Shown here one piece after another: positions 1 to 7,743 of a DNA stretch of 64,000 bases. The DNA comes from Asaia krungthepensis NRIC 0535. GTDB lineage: Bacteria; Pseudomonadota; Alphaproteobacteria; Acetobacterales; Acetobacteraceae. Both the position numbers and the translations under genes were made by a program. Positions within the stretch are counted from its first letter, which is position 1; every line of letters starts with the position of its first letter. The stretch covers positions 1 through 64,000 of the forward strand of contig NZ_BAPV01000002.1 of NCBI RefSeq assembly GCF_025995175.1, in the 5' to 3' direction. Under the pieces are notes generated by a model. That model saw nothing but the letters and a program-made list of their open reading frames with translations, was not told where the DNA came from and made no database searches.

Positions 1-105
1 TGTCAAACACTTCCTCAAAACACCCAAAACCCACACCACACATAGACCATTCCCGATTCCCAAACCCATATCCAACACAACGAACCTAAATTAATCCAAA
101 AAAAC
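1..105. other. left-edge intergenic stretch
   Basis: No gene is visible. The strand is strikingly C/A-rich, with runs of CCCAAA type, and lower in GC than the genes that follow. It lies downstream of the minus-strand phosphoesterase gene and may hold its transcript end, but no stem followed by a T-run could be found. Confidence 0.4.
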
Positions 106-921
106 TCACAAAACCGGGAAAGAAGGGCTGAGATGTCCCCCCTGCCGTACCGCCTCGATCCGTGTGGCCAGCCCCGTACGGTCATCCGTCTCGACGAAAA
201 CCCCGCATATAGTCGCCTCTCCCTCTGCAGGCTGCAGGCGCTCACCCGGCAGCTTGCGCACAAAGCGGTACAGAGAGGCCTCCTTTCCCATGCCGATCAC
301 GCTGTCGTAGTCACCGCACATTCCGGCATCGGTCTGATAGGCCGTTCCCTTGGAAAGCACGCGATAATCTGCGGTCGGCACATGGGTATGCGTGCCAACC
401 ACGAGAGAAACCTTCCCGTCCAGATAATGACCAAAGGCCATTTTCTCGCTGCCTGTCTCCGCATGCAGGTCCACGATAATAGCGTGGGCCGTCATCCCCA
501 GCTTGTGACGCGACAAACACTCGCTCACAGCGCGAAAAGGATCGTCGAGCGGATCCATGAACAGGCGCCCCATGACATTGATCACCAGCACCTTGCGACC
601 GTTCGGCAGCACGATCACGAAAGATCCCTGCCCCGGGGTCCCCGGCGGGAAATTGAGTGGTCGAATGATCCGCGGTTCGGAGTCGATATCCCGCAGCAAC
701 TCCTTCTTGTCCCAGGCGTGATTGCCCAGCGTGATCACATCGACCCCGGCCTTGAACAGATCGGTCGCAATCGCGGTGGAGAGCCCAAAACCATGGGAGG
801 CATTCTCTCCATTCACCACCACCACATCCAGCTTGAGCGACTCACGCCACTCCGGCAGACGGGCTATCACGGCCTCCCGCCCTGAACGCCCGACGATATC
901 TCCAAGAAAAAGTAGTCTCAC
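106..921 (-). CDS. YmdB family metallophosphoesterase
   Basis: 271 residues, the usual size of the YmdB/TIGR00282 family of calcineurin-like phosphoesterases. The metal-binding motifs are present in order: GDIVGR at residues 7-12, NGEN at 37-40, GNHAWD at 66-71, HAETGSEK at 153-160 and GTHTH at 176-180. Family members are cytoplasmic and some hydrolyse 2',3'-cyclic nucleotides; the substrate here is not shown by the sequence. The start overlaps the stop of fau by 4 bp, so the two are probably cotranscribed and translationally coupled. The fau-ymdB order next to 6S RNA and zapA is a common alphaproteobacterial arrangement. The family call is secure. Confidence 0.9.
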   Translation of the reverse strand: MRLLFLGDIVGRSGREAVIARLPEWRESLKLDVVVVNGENASHGFGLSTAIATDLFKAGVDVITLGNHAWDKKELLRDIDSEPRIIRPLNFPPGTPGQGSFVIVLPNGRKVLVINVMGRLFMDPLDDPFRAVSECLSRHKLGMTAHAIIVDLHAETGSEKMAFGHYLDGKVSLVVGTHTHVPTADYRVLSKGTAYQTDAGMCGDYDSVIGMGKEASLYRFVRKLPGERLQPAEGEATICGVFVETDDRTGLATRIEAVRQGGHLSPSFPVL

Positions 922-1493
922 TCTGCTTTGCCTTTCCCGGCCCTGGGGGTGATGATTTCCTGCTCGGTCACGATACGGTCCAGAGGCGCGTCATACGGCC
1001 CGATGGGTACATGCGCCACTTCCTGCCATGCGAAAGCGAACCCGATCCCTCGGCAGCCGAGAGCCGCAAGCGTCCGGTCGTAATAACCCCCGCCATAACC
1101 CAGCCGATTGAACGACCTGTCAAAAGCGAGAAGAGGCACCAGCAGAACATCTGGACGCCCGATCACTCCGTCAGGATGCATTGTGCCAAAACGGCCTGTG
1201 AGCATCGCGCAGGTCGGTGTCCAGCGCCGGAACAGGAGCGCGCTCCCCCTGGGGGTCGTCTCTGGCAGAAAAACGTCGCGCCCGGCAGCAAACAGGGCAT
1301 GACAGAGCGGGCGCAGATCCGGCTCGCCCGGCAAAGGCCAGACACACCCAATCGCAGGCGCAGCGGGTTCATCAAGCAGGCTTGCAGCGAGGCGCTTGTT
1401 CAAGAGATCCAGAGAATGGGGAGGAGTCACCGTATGGGCCCGGCGCTGGCGCATCATGCGCCGCAGATCCTGCTTTTGCTGATCTATCATCAT
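918..1493 (-). CDS. fau: 5-formyltetrahydrofolate cyclo-ligase
   Basis: Catalyses the ATP-dependent conversion of 5-formyl-THF to 5,10-methenyl-THF, salvaging the storage form of folate in the cytoplasm. The diagnostic GYGGGYYDR loop is at residues 132-140 and an Arg/Lys-rich N-terminal helix at 6-19, both typical of the family. I start it at the first Met of the pair MMIDQQ (191 residues). An in-frame extension to 1544 would run into the 6S RNA gene, so the longer form is unlikely. It sits directly downstream of 6S RNA and overlaps the phosphoesterase gene by 4 bp. In many proteobacteria 6S RNA and fau are transcribed together. Confidence 0.92.
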   Translation of the reverse strand: MMIDQQKQDLRRMMRQRRAHTVTPPHSLDLLNKRLAASLLDEPAAPAIGCVWPLPGEPDLRPLCHALFAAGRDVFLPETTPRGSALLFRRWTPTCAMLTGRFGTMHPDGVIGRPDVLLVPLLAFDRSFNRLGYGGGYYDRTLAALGCRGIGFAFAWQEVAHVPIGPYDAPLDRIVTEQEIITPRAGKGKAE

Positions 1494-1495
1494 GT

Positions 1496-1651
1496 GTGGA
1501 ACCACCCTGGCCGTCGGTCTTTCAGCCCTCCCGGACCTGCTCACGCAGGTGGGCGCCAGATATCATGACCACGATCACAACAGAGCCAGCTCCCTAAGGA
1601 AGTGCTTATCGGCCCAGGGGTTGAGTTGCCTGACGTACCGGGCAGTCCCAC
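1496..1651 (-). ncRNA. ssrS: 6S RNA (RNA polymerase regulator)
   Basis: On the minus strand, between zapA and fau, lies a sequence with the hallmarks of alphaproteobacterial 6S RNA. Ends that can pair (GTGGGACTGCC with GGCCAGGGTGGTTCCAC) form the closing stem, and the interior carries CACTTCC and GGGAGCTGGCTC flanking the open-complex mimic bubble. The location between zapA and fau is the conserved one. 6S RNA binds sigma70-RNA polymerase holoenzyme and represses many promoters in stationary phase. Ends are estimated from the closing stem and may be off by several bases. Confidence 0.82.
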
Positions 1652-1661
1652 CCGACACTAA

Positions 1662-2003
1662 CTAGGCACTCTCAAGCTCGGCTGCAATGCCTTCGGCGCG
1701 CTCAGCCAATAAATTAAGCTTCTGCTCAAGCGCCTCGTTCTCGGTGATGATCCGGTCCGCGCGCTGCACGCGCTCACTGGTCGTGCTGGGCAGAATCTCC
1801 TTCGCCAGATCGTGCAATTCGTCCGCCATAAGCAATGCGGCCATCACCAGCGTCCAGGATTCGCCCCCCTGGGTGCCGAGCCCGCGAACACGCTCAATGC
1901 GGCGCTCCACTTGCCTGGCCAGATCCTGCAGGTAACGCTCTTCGCCATCCTTGCAGCCGATCGTGTAGGAATATCCATTCAGCCGGATCGATACCTGAGC
2001 CAT
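1662..2003 (-). CDS. zapA: cell division protein ZapA
   Basis: 113 residues. The N-terminal part (MAQVSIRLNGYSYTIGC) and the following ERYLQDLARQVERRI segment match the ZapA globular domain, and the C-terminal third is a predicted coiled coil ending in ELES, as expected for a dimer/tetramer-forming FtsZ-associated protein. ZapA crosslinks FtsZ filaments at the division site in the cytoplasm. It is preceded by a 75-residue gene only 2 bp away and followed by 6S RNA, the standard neighbourhood. Confidence 0.9.
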   Translation of the reverse strand: MAQVSIRLNGYSYTIGCKDGEERYLQDLARQVERRIERVRGLGTQGGESWTLVMAALLMADELHDLAKEILPSTTSERVQRADRIITENEALEQKLNLLAERAEGIAAELESA

Positions 2004-2005
2004 AT

Positions 2006-2233
2006 TCAGACCTCCCCTTCGTCACCAAGACGCTCAATCAGGTCCCGCACCCTCAGGTGCAATGCCTCGATATTGGCGGCAACGGGGCGCCAGTCCGTCG
2101 CTTGCGGTGTGGGCGATCGGCGATGATGCAAGGCATAGGCAATACGGTCGAGCGCTTCCTCGATCCGCTCTTCCGGGGTCGAGGTCTGGTCTGCAGTCTC
2201 GGTTCGATCCGTCAAAACACCCTCATCGTCCAC
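2006..2233 (-). CDS. small acidic protein upstream of zapA
   Basis: 75 residues, acidic N-terminus (MDDEGVLTDRTETADQ) followed by two short amphipathic helices (ERIEEALDRIAYAL and IEALHLRVRDLIERL). Its stop is 2 bp from the zapA start, so it is almost certainly the first gene of the zapA operon. Small coiled-coil proteins of unknown function often precede zapA in alphaproteobacteria. The position and helical pattern suggest a role in division-ring assembly, but no motif proves it. Confidence 0.6.
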   Translation of the reverse strand: MDDEGVLTDRTETADQTSTPEERIEEALDRIAYALHHRRSPTPQATDWRPVAANIEALHLRVRDLIERLGDEGEV

Positions 2234-2285
2234 ACCCGGTTTTCAAGACTTTTAAGGAAGCCTGCATCCTGTCACAAGGTCAAGC

Positions 2286-2690
2286 ATGAAGCCTGAGGAT
2301 ACACTACCAGCCAAACTCGTTGCCCTGGCCGACCCCTCGCTGCTCGTTCACCTGATTCAGGCAAGACCCTTGACCCGTTTTGGCGTCATTTCTGCTGAAG
2401 GTGTGGGACGGATCATGGGCTATCCATGGTGGCGCGCCCTGACAGAGACACTCGAAGTGCCGTGTCTCTTCGATGCAGACGATGCCCCTGCCCTTGCCGC
2501 ATCCGCCCTGCGGCAGGGTGCGGACTGGGTCGTCTGTACCGGCCCGGCACCCGCCATCGCCACATTGCGAGAAACCGCGCGGGTGTGCGGAGGCCATGTT
2601 TTGACAACCCGGCCCGACGCTCTCACTCTTGGCAGACCACCCTATAACGCTTATCGAATCGGTCAGCTTCACACGTATCTGGCGTCTTGA
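2286..2690 (+). CDS. conserved hypothetical protein (134 aa)
   Basis: 134 residues, no signal peptide or membrane segment. Alternating Ala/Leu-rich helices and short strands (FGVISAEGVGRIMG, VPCLFDADDAPALAASAL, GADWVVCTG) give it the look of part of a small alpha/beta fold. It diverges from the zapA operon with 52 bp between the starts, and the ThiE-like gene begins 30 bp downstream, suggesting an operon. I do not recognise the family. The pattern is faintly reminiscent of TIM-barrel fragments such as the neighbouring gene. Confidence 0.55.
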   Translation: MKPEDTLPAKLVALADPSLLVHLIQARPLTRFGVISAEGVGRIMGYPWWRALTETLEVPCLFDADDAPALAASALRQGADWVVCTGPAPAIATLRETARVCGGHVLTTRPDALTLGRPPYNAYRIGQLHTYLAS

Positions 2691-2720
2691 ACTGCACGCC
2701 TCACCGGACGGATTGCCTTC

Positions 2721-3311
2721 ATGCTGCCCTGCGAACTCTATCTGGTTACAATGCCGGATTTCGACCCGTCCCGCGAACTGGCCGATCTGGCAAAGGTGCT
2801 CGCCCGCTGGACCCCCGCTGCCTTGCGCCTGAGCACCACCGATGAAACGCGCGCCCGAAGCTGCGTGCAAGCCATCCGTGAGACGGTCCAGTCCCATGGG
2901 ACGGCACTGATCCTGACCGACCTCCCCGCCCTGGCCGGGGAACTCGGATGCGATGGGGTGCATCTGTCCGGCAGCCCCGCACAATGCTTGACTGCACGTG
3001 GCGAACTCGGACGCGACCTGCAGCTTGGTGTCTATTGCGGCACAAGCCGCGACGATGCCATGAGCGCCGGCGAACTCGGAGCGGACTATATTGCCGTGGC
3101 TCCAAATGCGCCTGACCTTGCTGCGTGGTGGTCGCTGATGATGGAACTGCCCGTCATCGCGGAGGATATCGAAACACCAGAACAGGCTCTGGCCATGCTC
3201 AAGGCCAATGTTGACTTTCTGGCCGTGCCGCTCAGCTTCGTCGATGCCGACGAAGCCGGAGCACGCCTTACCGCCATCATCAGCCGCGCGGCGGAAGAAT
3301 ATCCTGGGTGA
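2721..3311 (+). CDS. thiamine phosphate synthase-like (ThiE/TenI fold) protein
   Basis: 196 residues with the ThiE/TenI TIM-barrel outline: LYLVT at the N-terminus, ALILTDLPALAGELGCDGVHLSG around 64-86 and ELGADYIAVAP near 122-132. ThiE joins HMP-PP and thiazole phosphate to make thiamine phosphate. Two active-site signatures are altered: the usual R-x-K after the first strand reads RLSTTD, and the G-x-S segment reads GVYCGTS. It may therefore be a TenI-like or diverged paralogue without synthase activity. Probably cotranscribed with the upstream unknown gene. Its last 32 bp overlap the 3' end of the convergent fasciclin gene. Confidence 0.7.
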   Translation: MLPCELYLVTMPDFDPSRELADLAKVLARWTPAALRLSTTDETRARSCVQAIRETVQSHGTALILTDLPALAGELGCDGVHLSGSPAQCLTARGELGRDLQLGVYCGTSRDDAMSAGELGADYIAVAPNAPDLAAWWSLMMELPVIAEDIETPEQALAMLKANVDFLAVPLSFVDADEAGARLTAIISRAAEEYPG

Positions 3312-3981
3312 TGTAGAGCGTGCCATTCGATTGGGGCGCGCCGTTCAGCCAGAGTTTGACGACACGTCCGGTAGTGTTGACCAGTACAAACTCCCCATTC
3401 GACGAGTCACGCTGAATCATTAGCATGTCGCCGCTCAGGGTTTTGAATGCCAGACGGTCGACCCTGCGGCGTGTCATCGCTTTCGCCAGTCGGGCTGGCG
3501 ACCAATTGCCGCGTATGATGGTGTAACCCAGCACCTGTTTGAGCGCCGCCGCATTCGGTGCAGTCATCAGACCGCCAGGAACCTGACGCGCATAACGCTC
3601 GAAGGGCTCGTTGGGAATCGCGAACACCGTAAAAGGACCGGCGCGTCCCAGAAGAGGCAGCATACCGGACTGGCGCAGAGCTTGCCTATAATCGGCGAGT
3701 TCGAGAGAGTTCGACATGTTCTCGAGAATCGGCCGGTCGGCGAACGAGAATGTCGGTGGCTCGTTATACGCGACAGGGCTCGATGTCTCGGTCTTGGTCG
3801 AGGCATGATACATGTGAGTCGAACTGACAGCGGGCATCTGCACCGCTGCCAGCGAATTCGGCAAGGGAAACGGGTCCTGCCGGGCGCCGCTCTCACAGCC
3901 TGCGAGACCGAGAACAGTCAGAAGGCTACAGGTGTATGTTATTGTTTTTTTTGTACCGAGCAGCGCCATAGATTTCAGCAT
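3280..3981 (-). CDS. fasciclin-domain lipoprotein
   Basis: 233 residues. The N-terminus has a lipoprotein signal with lipobox LAGC near residue 29, so the protein is expected to be membrane anchored outside the cytoplasm. The central part (SNSLELADYRQALRQSGML, FTVFAIPNEPFERY) and the end (GTLYITQDILPP) match a single fasciclin (FAS1) adhesion domain. FAS1 proteins are linked to adhesion or surface sensing, but no partner can be inferred. The start overlaps the stop of the preceding Gly/Trp-rich lipoprotein gene by 7 bp, so the two surface lipoproteins probably form an operon. Its 3' end overlaps the convergent ThiE-like gene by 32 bp. Confidence 0.8.
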   Translation of the reverse strand: MLKSMALLGTKKTITYTCSLLTVLGLAGCESGARQDPFPLPNSLAAVQMPAVSSTHMYHASTKTETSSPVAYNEPPTFSFADRPILENMSNSLELADYRQALRQSGMLPLLGRAGPFTVFAIPNEPFERYARQVPGGLMTAPNAAALKQVLGYTIIRGNWSPARLAKAMTRRRVDRLAFKTLSGDMLMIQRDSSNGEFVLVNTTGRVVKLWLNGAPQSNGTLYITQDILPPRG

Positions 3982-4391
3982 CCATCTCCACGCATGGTCC
4001 AGCCAACCACGCGACTATTAGTCAGTTCGAAAGTCGTCTGACAGGTTGTGTTGTAATAGCTGGGCGGGAAGCCGCCAAAGCCGCCACCGAAACCGCCATA
4101 GCCGCCCCAGCCGCCACCCCAGCCACCATAACCGCCCCAGGGACCGCCACCCCAGCCCCAGCCCCAGCCACCTGTGCCGGGAGAGTAATTGGTTTCATTA
4201 TCGATATAGGCCAGGAAGTCATGGCCGCTGGCCTGATAGGTGCGCGTGGGCACGCCAAAGGTGCGAAGCACATCGACATCGCTCTTGCCGATCATGGAAT
4301 CCAGCACCTTGCGCTGCTGCACCGTCGGGACATCGCATGCCGACAGCGTCAGCAAAGCAGCACACGACAGAAAAACCGTTTTCTTCATCAT
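3975..4391 (-). CDS. Gly/Trp-rich lipoprotein
   Basis: 138 residues from MMKKT, a start supported by a GAAAGGG ribosome site upstream; the frame is open to 4517 but that extension has no signal. Lipobox LSAC near residue 18. Residues about 25-70 resemble small outer-membrane lipoproteins that track divergence of a recognition element (SDVDVLRTFGVPTRTYQ). This is followed by about 45 residues of Gly/Trp/Tyr/Phe repeats (GGWGWGWGGG and similar) and a C-terminal part with two Cys that could form a disulfide. Function unknown. First gene of a probable pair with the fasciclin lipoprotein. Confidence 0.7.
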   Translation of the reverse strand: MMKKTVFLSCAALLTLSACDVPTVQQRKVLDSMIGKSDVDVLRTFGVPTRTYQASGHDFLAYIDNETNYSPGTGGWGWGWGGGPWGGYGGWGGGWGGYGGFGGGFGGFPPSYYNTTCQTTFELTNSRVVGWTMRGDGC

Positions 4392-4504
4392 CCTGATACC
4401 CTTTCCGAAGCTGAAGCCGCCTGCCGGATCAGTTCGAAGCTGGCGCCACTCTAGGCCATGAGAACGAGTTTGCCCCCAGAAAAGGTTCATGGCTATCCGA
4501 AGGT

Positions 4505-5488
4505 TTAAGAAAACCACATAATGTCACAGAGCCGGGGTGCACCCGTGGCCAACATGACCAGCCTGTCGAAGCCCAGAGCGATACCGCTGCACGGGGGCAA
4601 ACCCTCCAGATCCCGCAGAAACGCCTCATCAAGAGGCCAGTCCTGATCGGGTGCCAGAGCGAGACGCCGCGCCCGATCCACCTCAAACCGTGCGCGCTGT
4701 TCTGCAGGGTCGGTCAGCTCCTCGAAAGCATTGGCCAATTCAACACCTGCCCCATAGAGCTCGAAGCGAAGCGCCACGCGCGGATCCTCTGGATCGCGTC
4801 GGGAAAGCGCGGCCTGAGCCACGGGCCAGTGCGTCAGGAAGGTCGGGCGGTCGCGACCGATACGGGGCTCGATCCGCTCGAGAAGCAGGCGGAAAAACAG
4901 ATCTTCCCAGTTCTCACCGGCGCGCAGGGTCGTTCCCGCCTCATTGGCCAGACGCGGCGCATCCTCGCCGATATCCAGCAGATCGACCCCCACGTAGCGC
5001 GTGAAGGCCTCCGCCATGGTCAGGCGCTCGAAGGGAAGATCGATACGCAAGGTGGTCCGGCCATACGTCACTTCGGGAGGAAGGAGACTCTGCAGGAGGG
5101 CTTCCGTCTCATCCATGAGCGATGCCAGCCCCGCGCCGGGACGATACCACTCAAGCATGGTGAATTCCGCGGCATGGAGCGCGCTCTGTTCCCCATTTCG
5201 CCAGACACGCGCCAACTGAAACACCGGCAACCCCGTTGCAGCCACAATGCGTTTCATCGCAAATTCGGGGCTCGTATGCAGAAAGCGGTTCATGCGTGTT
5301 CCGTCAGGGGCTTCCAGTTCCGTCCGGAAACACCGGAGATGAACCTCCTCACCCGGCGAGGCCACGGCGTAGGGCGTCTCGACTTCGAGATACCCGCGCG
5401 CCTCGAAAAATGCCCTTACGCTGCGTTGCAGCAACGTACGCCTCTGCATGAGCGGAAGTTTGTCCGAAACCGCGTTTCTGAGGGCCAT
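4505..5488 (-). CDS. epmA: EF-P--(R)-beta-lysine ligase
   Basis: Attaches (R)-beta-lysine to the conserved lysine of elongation factor P. 327 residues from MALRNAV, close to the usual 325. It is a truncated class II lysyl-tRNA synthetase without the anticodon-binding domain: motif 2 lies around residues 87-116 (LPVFQLARVWRNGE ... EFTMLEWYRPG) and motif 3 near the C-terminus (CSGIALGFDRLVMLA). The start is divergent from epmB with about 50 bp between them, and efp is 2 kb away, so the whole modification pathway is local. An upstream in-frame Met at 5569 would overlap epmB and is less likely. Confidence 0.92.
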   Translation of the reverse strand: MALRNAVSDKLPLMQRRTLLQRSVRAFFEARGYLEVETPYAVASPGEEVHLRCFRTELEAPDGTRMNRFLHTSPEFAMKRIVAATGLPVFQLARVWRNGEQSALHAAEFTMLEWYRPGAGLASLMDETEALLQSLLPPEVTYGRTTLRIDLPFERLTMAEAFTRYVGVDLLDIGEDAPRLANEAGTTLRAGENWEDLFFRLLLERIEPRIGRDRPTFLTHWPVAQAALSRRDPEDPRVALRFELYGAGVELANAFEELTDPAEQRARFEVDRARRLALAPDQDWPLDEAFLRDLEGLPPCSGIALGFDRLVMLATGAPRLCDIMWFS

Positions 5489-5540
5489 GATCTGAGCTCT
5501 TTGGTTGCGAAAGCTGATGGGCTTGCAGTACAGCGCCCTG

Positions 5541-6626
5541 ATGTCAGAAAAGGTCAATCCCCCCGGCACGTCTGGACCCGTCCTGCGCAGTGTCGCGCAG
5601 CTCGTCGCACACGGGCTCGTACCGGAATCTCAGAGTGAAGCGCTCGACGCTGTTGCGAAGCAATTTGCGACAGCCATTCCTCCTGCGTTCCGTGACCTGA
5701 TCACCCATGCCGATGACCCGATTGCGCGTCAGGTCGTTCCGACCCCAGCCGAACTGCATACTGCGCCGTGGGAGATGCACGACCCGATCGGCGACGATGC
5801 CCTGTCGCCCGTTCCCGGCATCGTGCATCGCTACGCCGATCGCGCCCTACTTAAACCGCTTCTGGTCTGCCCGCTCTATTGCCGGTTCTGCTTCAGGCGC
5901 GAGCATGTCGGCCCCGATGGTGGCCTGCTCTCCGAAGAAGACCTGACCCGCGCCCTCGACTGGATTGCCGATCATCCGGCCATCAGCGAGATCATCCTCA
6001 CCGGGGGAGACCCGTTGATGCTGAGCCCGCGCCGCCTGCGCCGTATCATCGAGGCGCTTTCGGCCATGCCGCATATCCAGACCATACGCCTGCACAGCCG
6101 CGTGCCGGTGGCCGATCCCGCACGAATCACGCCCGCCCTGCTTGATGCGCTTGAAACAGACCGCGCCCTTTGGGTGGTGCTACACGCCAATCACGCCAGC
6201 GAGATGACCGCCCAAGCCCGCAGCGCTACGAGAATGATCCAGAGCCGCGCGATCCCGGTGCTCAGCCAGTCGGTACTCCTGCGCGGCATCAATGACACCG
6301 AGGAAGCGCTCGAGGCGCTTCTGCGCGCTTTCGTTACTGCACGCATCAAGCCCTATTACCTGCATCAGCTCGACCCGGCGCCGGGCACGGCGCATTTTCA
6401 TGTACCGATCGATGAGGGGCGCGCGCTGCTCGCCCGGCTGCGCGGCCGTGTGACCGGGCTGGCCTGGCCTACCTATGTGCTCGACATTCCGGGAGGCGCG
6501 GGCAAAGTCCCGCTCGGGCCCGATTACTACCGCCCCGACACCCATCCCGGCCTTGTGCGCGATCCCTGCGGCCGGAGTCACACGCTGGACGCCATGCCCC
6601 TGAAAAAGCCTGTTTCAGAGGGGTGA
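5541..6626 (+). CDS. epmB: EF-P lysine 2,3-aminomutase (radical SAM)
   Basis: Radical SAM enzyme of the KamA family that makes (R)-beta-lysine for EpmA. The iron-sulfur cluster motif CPLYCRFC (C-x3-C-x2-C) is at about residues 110-117 from the start used here, followed by the SAM-binding EIILTGGDPL. The C-terminus (YVLDIPGGAGKVPLGPDY) carries the family's PGG-x-GK motif. 361 residues, shorter than clostridial KamA, as expected for EpmB. The start at MSEKV keeps about 50 bp from epmA; 5505 is an alternative. Its 3' end overlaps the convergent nuclease gene by 12 bp. Confidence 0.92.
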   Translation: MSEKVNPPGTSGPVLRSVAQLVAHGLVPESQSEALDAVAKQFATAIPPAFRDLITHADDPIARQVVPTPAELHTAPWEMHDPIGDDALSPVPGIVHRYADRALLKPLLVCPLYCRFCFRREHVGPDGGLLSEEDLTRALDWIADHPAISEIILTGGDPLMLSPRRLRRIIEALSAMPHIQTIRLHSRVPVADPARITPALLDALETDRALWVVLHANHASEMTAQARSATRMIQSRAIPVLSQSVLLRGINDTEEALEALLRAFVTARIKPYYLHQLDPAPGTAHFHVPIDEGRALLARLRGRVTGLAWPTYVLDIPGGAGKVPLGPDYYRPDTHPGLVRDPCGRSHTLDAMPLKKPVSEG

Positions 6627-7556
6627 AGAGCCCGAAAGTACGGAATTCAGAAAGCGCCTGAGCACGGAAAGGGTCAGGCGGCGCAGTTGCGGCGACACAT
6701 GATAAGGTTCGGCCTGCGGATCCGGCAGCGCGGTAATATGATCACGCAGAGCCCCTGTGAGCACAGGAAACGCATTGACCCCCGTCACCCGTTCCAGCGT
6801 GACAAGCGGAACCTGCGTGCAGCTTGGCGTGACCGTATTCTTGCACACATAAACGGTGACGGCCTGACGATCGGGCAGATAAACCGCCTTCCAAGTCGAG
6901 CTCGGCACAGGCAGTTCCTGCGCGCCAATGCGCACCGGCATATCCGTCCTGTAAGCCGGACCAGTCACCACATAGGCTTCCCCCTCAGCCAGCACGCGCT
7001 CACGAACACGCTTCTCGACCCCGGCCCACAAACCACGATTCAGGTCTGGCGTCTGGGGCACCATATTGGCGAGCGAGAACGTCTCCTGCTGGGAGGCACG
7101 ATCAGGCGCATCGCCACTGGGCATCATATGCCCCCTGTCGAAGCCTGAACGCTGGTAATCGCTCAGTCTTGCCCGGTCAGCCTCAGGCTGGCGCGTCTCT
7201 TCATGGAATTTGCCTTCGCGCAATGCGTGCTGGGCACGACGTATACCCTCACGCGTCAGATGCTCTGCCACCCAGATTGGCTCATGGGTGACGCCCGATA
7301 CCAGAACCGCAAAATCTGTGTTGCAGAGAAAGACCATGCGCGTGAGCGGTGCCGGAGCCGTCACCACGGGCGCAACGCCCGCGAAAAAATCCTTCCTGCA
7401 AGCCTGGTCACCCTCTACTGACCCGACCTGTCTCGTCTGGGGAGACGCTTCACCATAGGCACCCCCTGCCCATGCCGACCCCGAGGCCATGACCCCATTC
7501 AGGAGCATTGCGATCAAAACCATCAGGGAAGCGTTCGGGAGGGTGCGCAGTGTCAT
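6615..7556 (-). CDS. DNA/RNA non-specific endonuclease (NUC1/SmNuc type), secreted
   Basis: 313 residues with an N-terminal signal peptide (MTLRTLPNASLMVLIAMLLN, cleavage expected after ASGSAWA). The beta-beta-alpha-metal signature DRGHM is at about 140-144 with H142 as general base, followed by SLANMVPQTPDLNRGLW carrying the metal-binding Asn. Such enzymes cut DNA and RNA without sequence preference and act in the periplasm or outside the cell. It is antisense to its neighbours, overlaps epmB by 12 bp, and separates epmB from efp. A role in nutrient scavenging or envelope defence is inference. Confidence 0.88.
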   Translation of the reverse strand: MTLRTLPNASLMVLIAMLLNGVMASGSAWAGGAYGEASPQTRQVGSVEGDQACRKDFFAGVAPVVTAPAPLTRMVFLCNTDFAVLVSGVTHEPIWVAEHLTREGIRRAQHALREGKFHEETRQPEADRARLSDYQRSGFDRGHMMPSGDAPDRASQQETFSLANMVPQTPDLNRGLWAGVEKRVRERVLAEGEAYVVTGPAYRTDMPVRIGAQELPVPSSTWKAVYLPDRQAVTVYVCKNTVTPSCTQVPLVTLERVTGVNAFPVLTGALRDHITALPDPQAEPYHVSPQLRRLTLSVLRRFLNSVLSGSSPL

Positions 7557-7743
7557 GAGCGGGCTCCTAGCGTCCGCTTGGCAAACGCACAACAACGCCC
7601 GTCCCAGTCACGGCGGCAGCGCATGTCGCGACTGACCGGACTCCATCTCGCTTGCTCTTGCGCGCCCGCTTCGTTAGAACCCCGCCTTTCACGGCGGCAC
7701 GGACCCGTCGTATCCACATCACGATTCCCGGGATCTTTCTTCC

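Noticed and set aside
133-885. 250-codon plus-strand open frame across the YmdB-type gene
   Set aside because: It is antisense to a gene with complete family motifs, has no ribosome site and shows no recognisable domain; it is a high-GC shadow.
2304-3326. 340-codon minus-strand frame over the unknown gene and the ThiE-like gene
   Set aside because: Overlaps a gene with a recognisable TIM-barrel pattern and has Cys/Gly/Arg-rich shadow composition.
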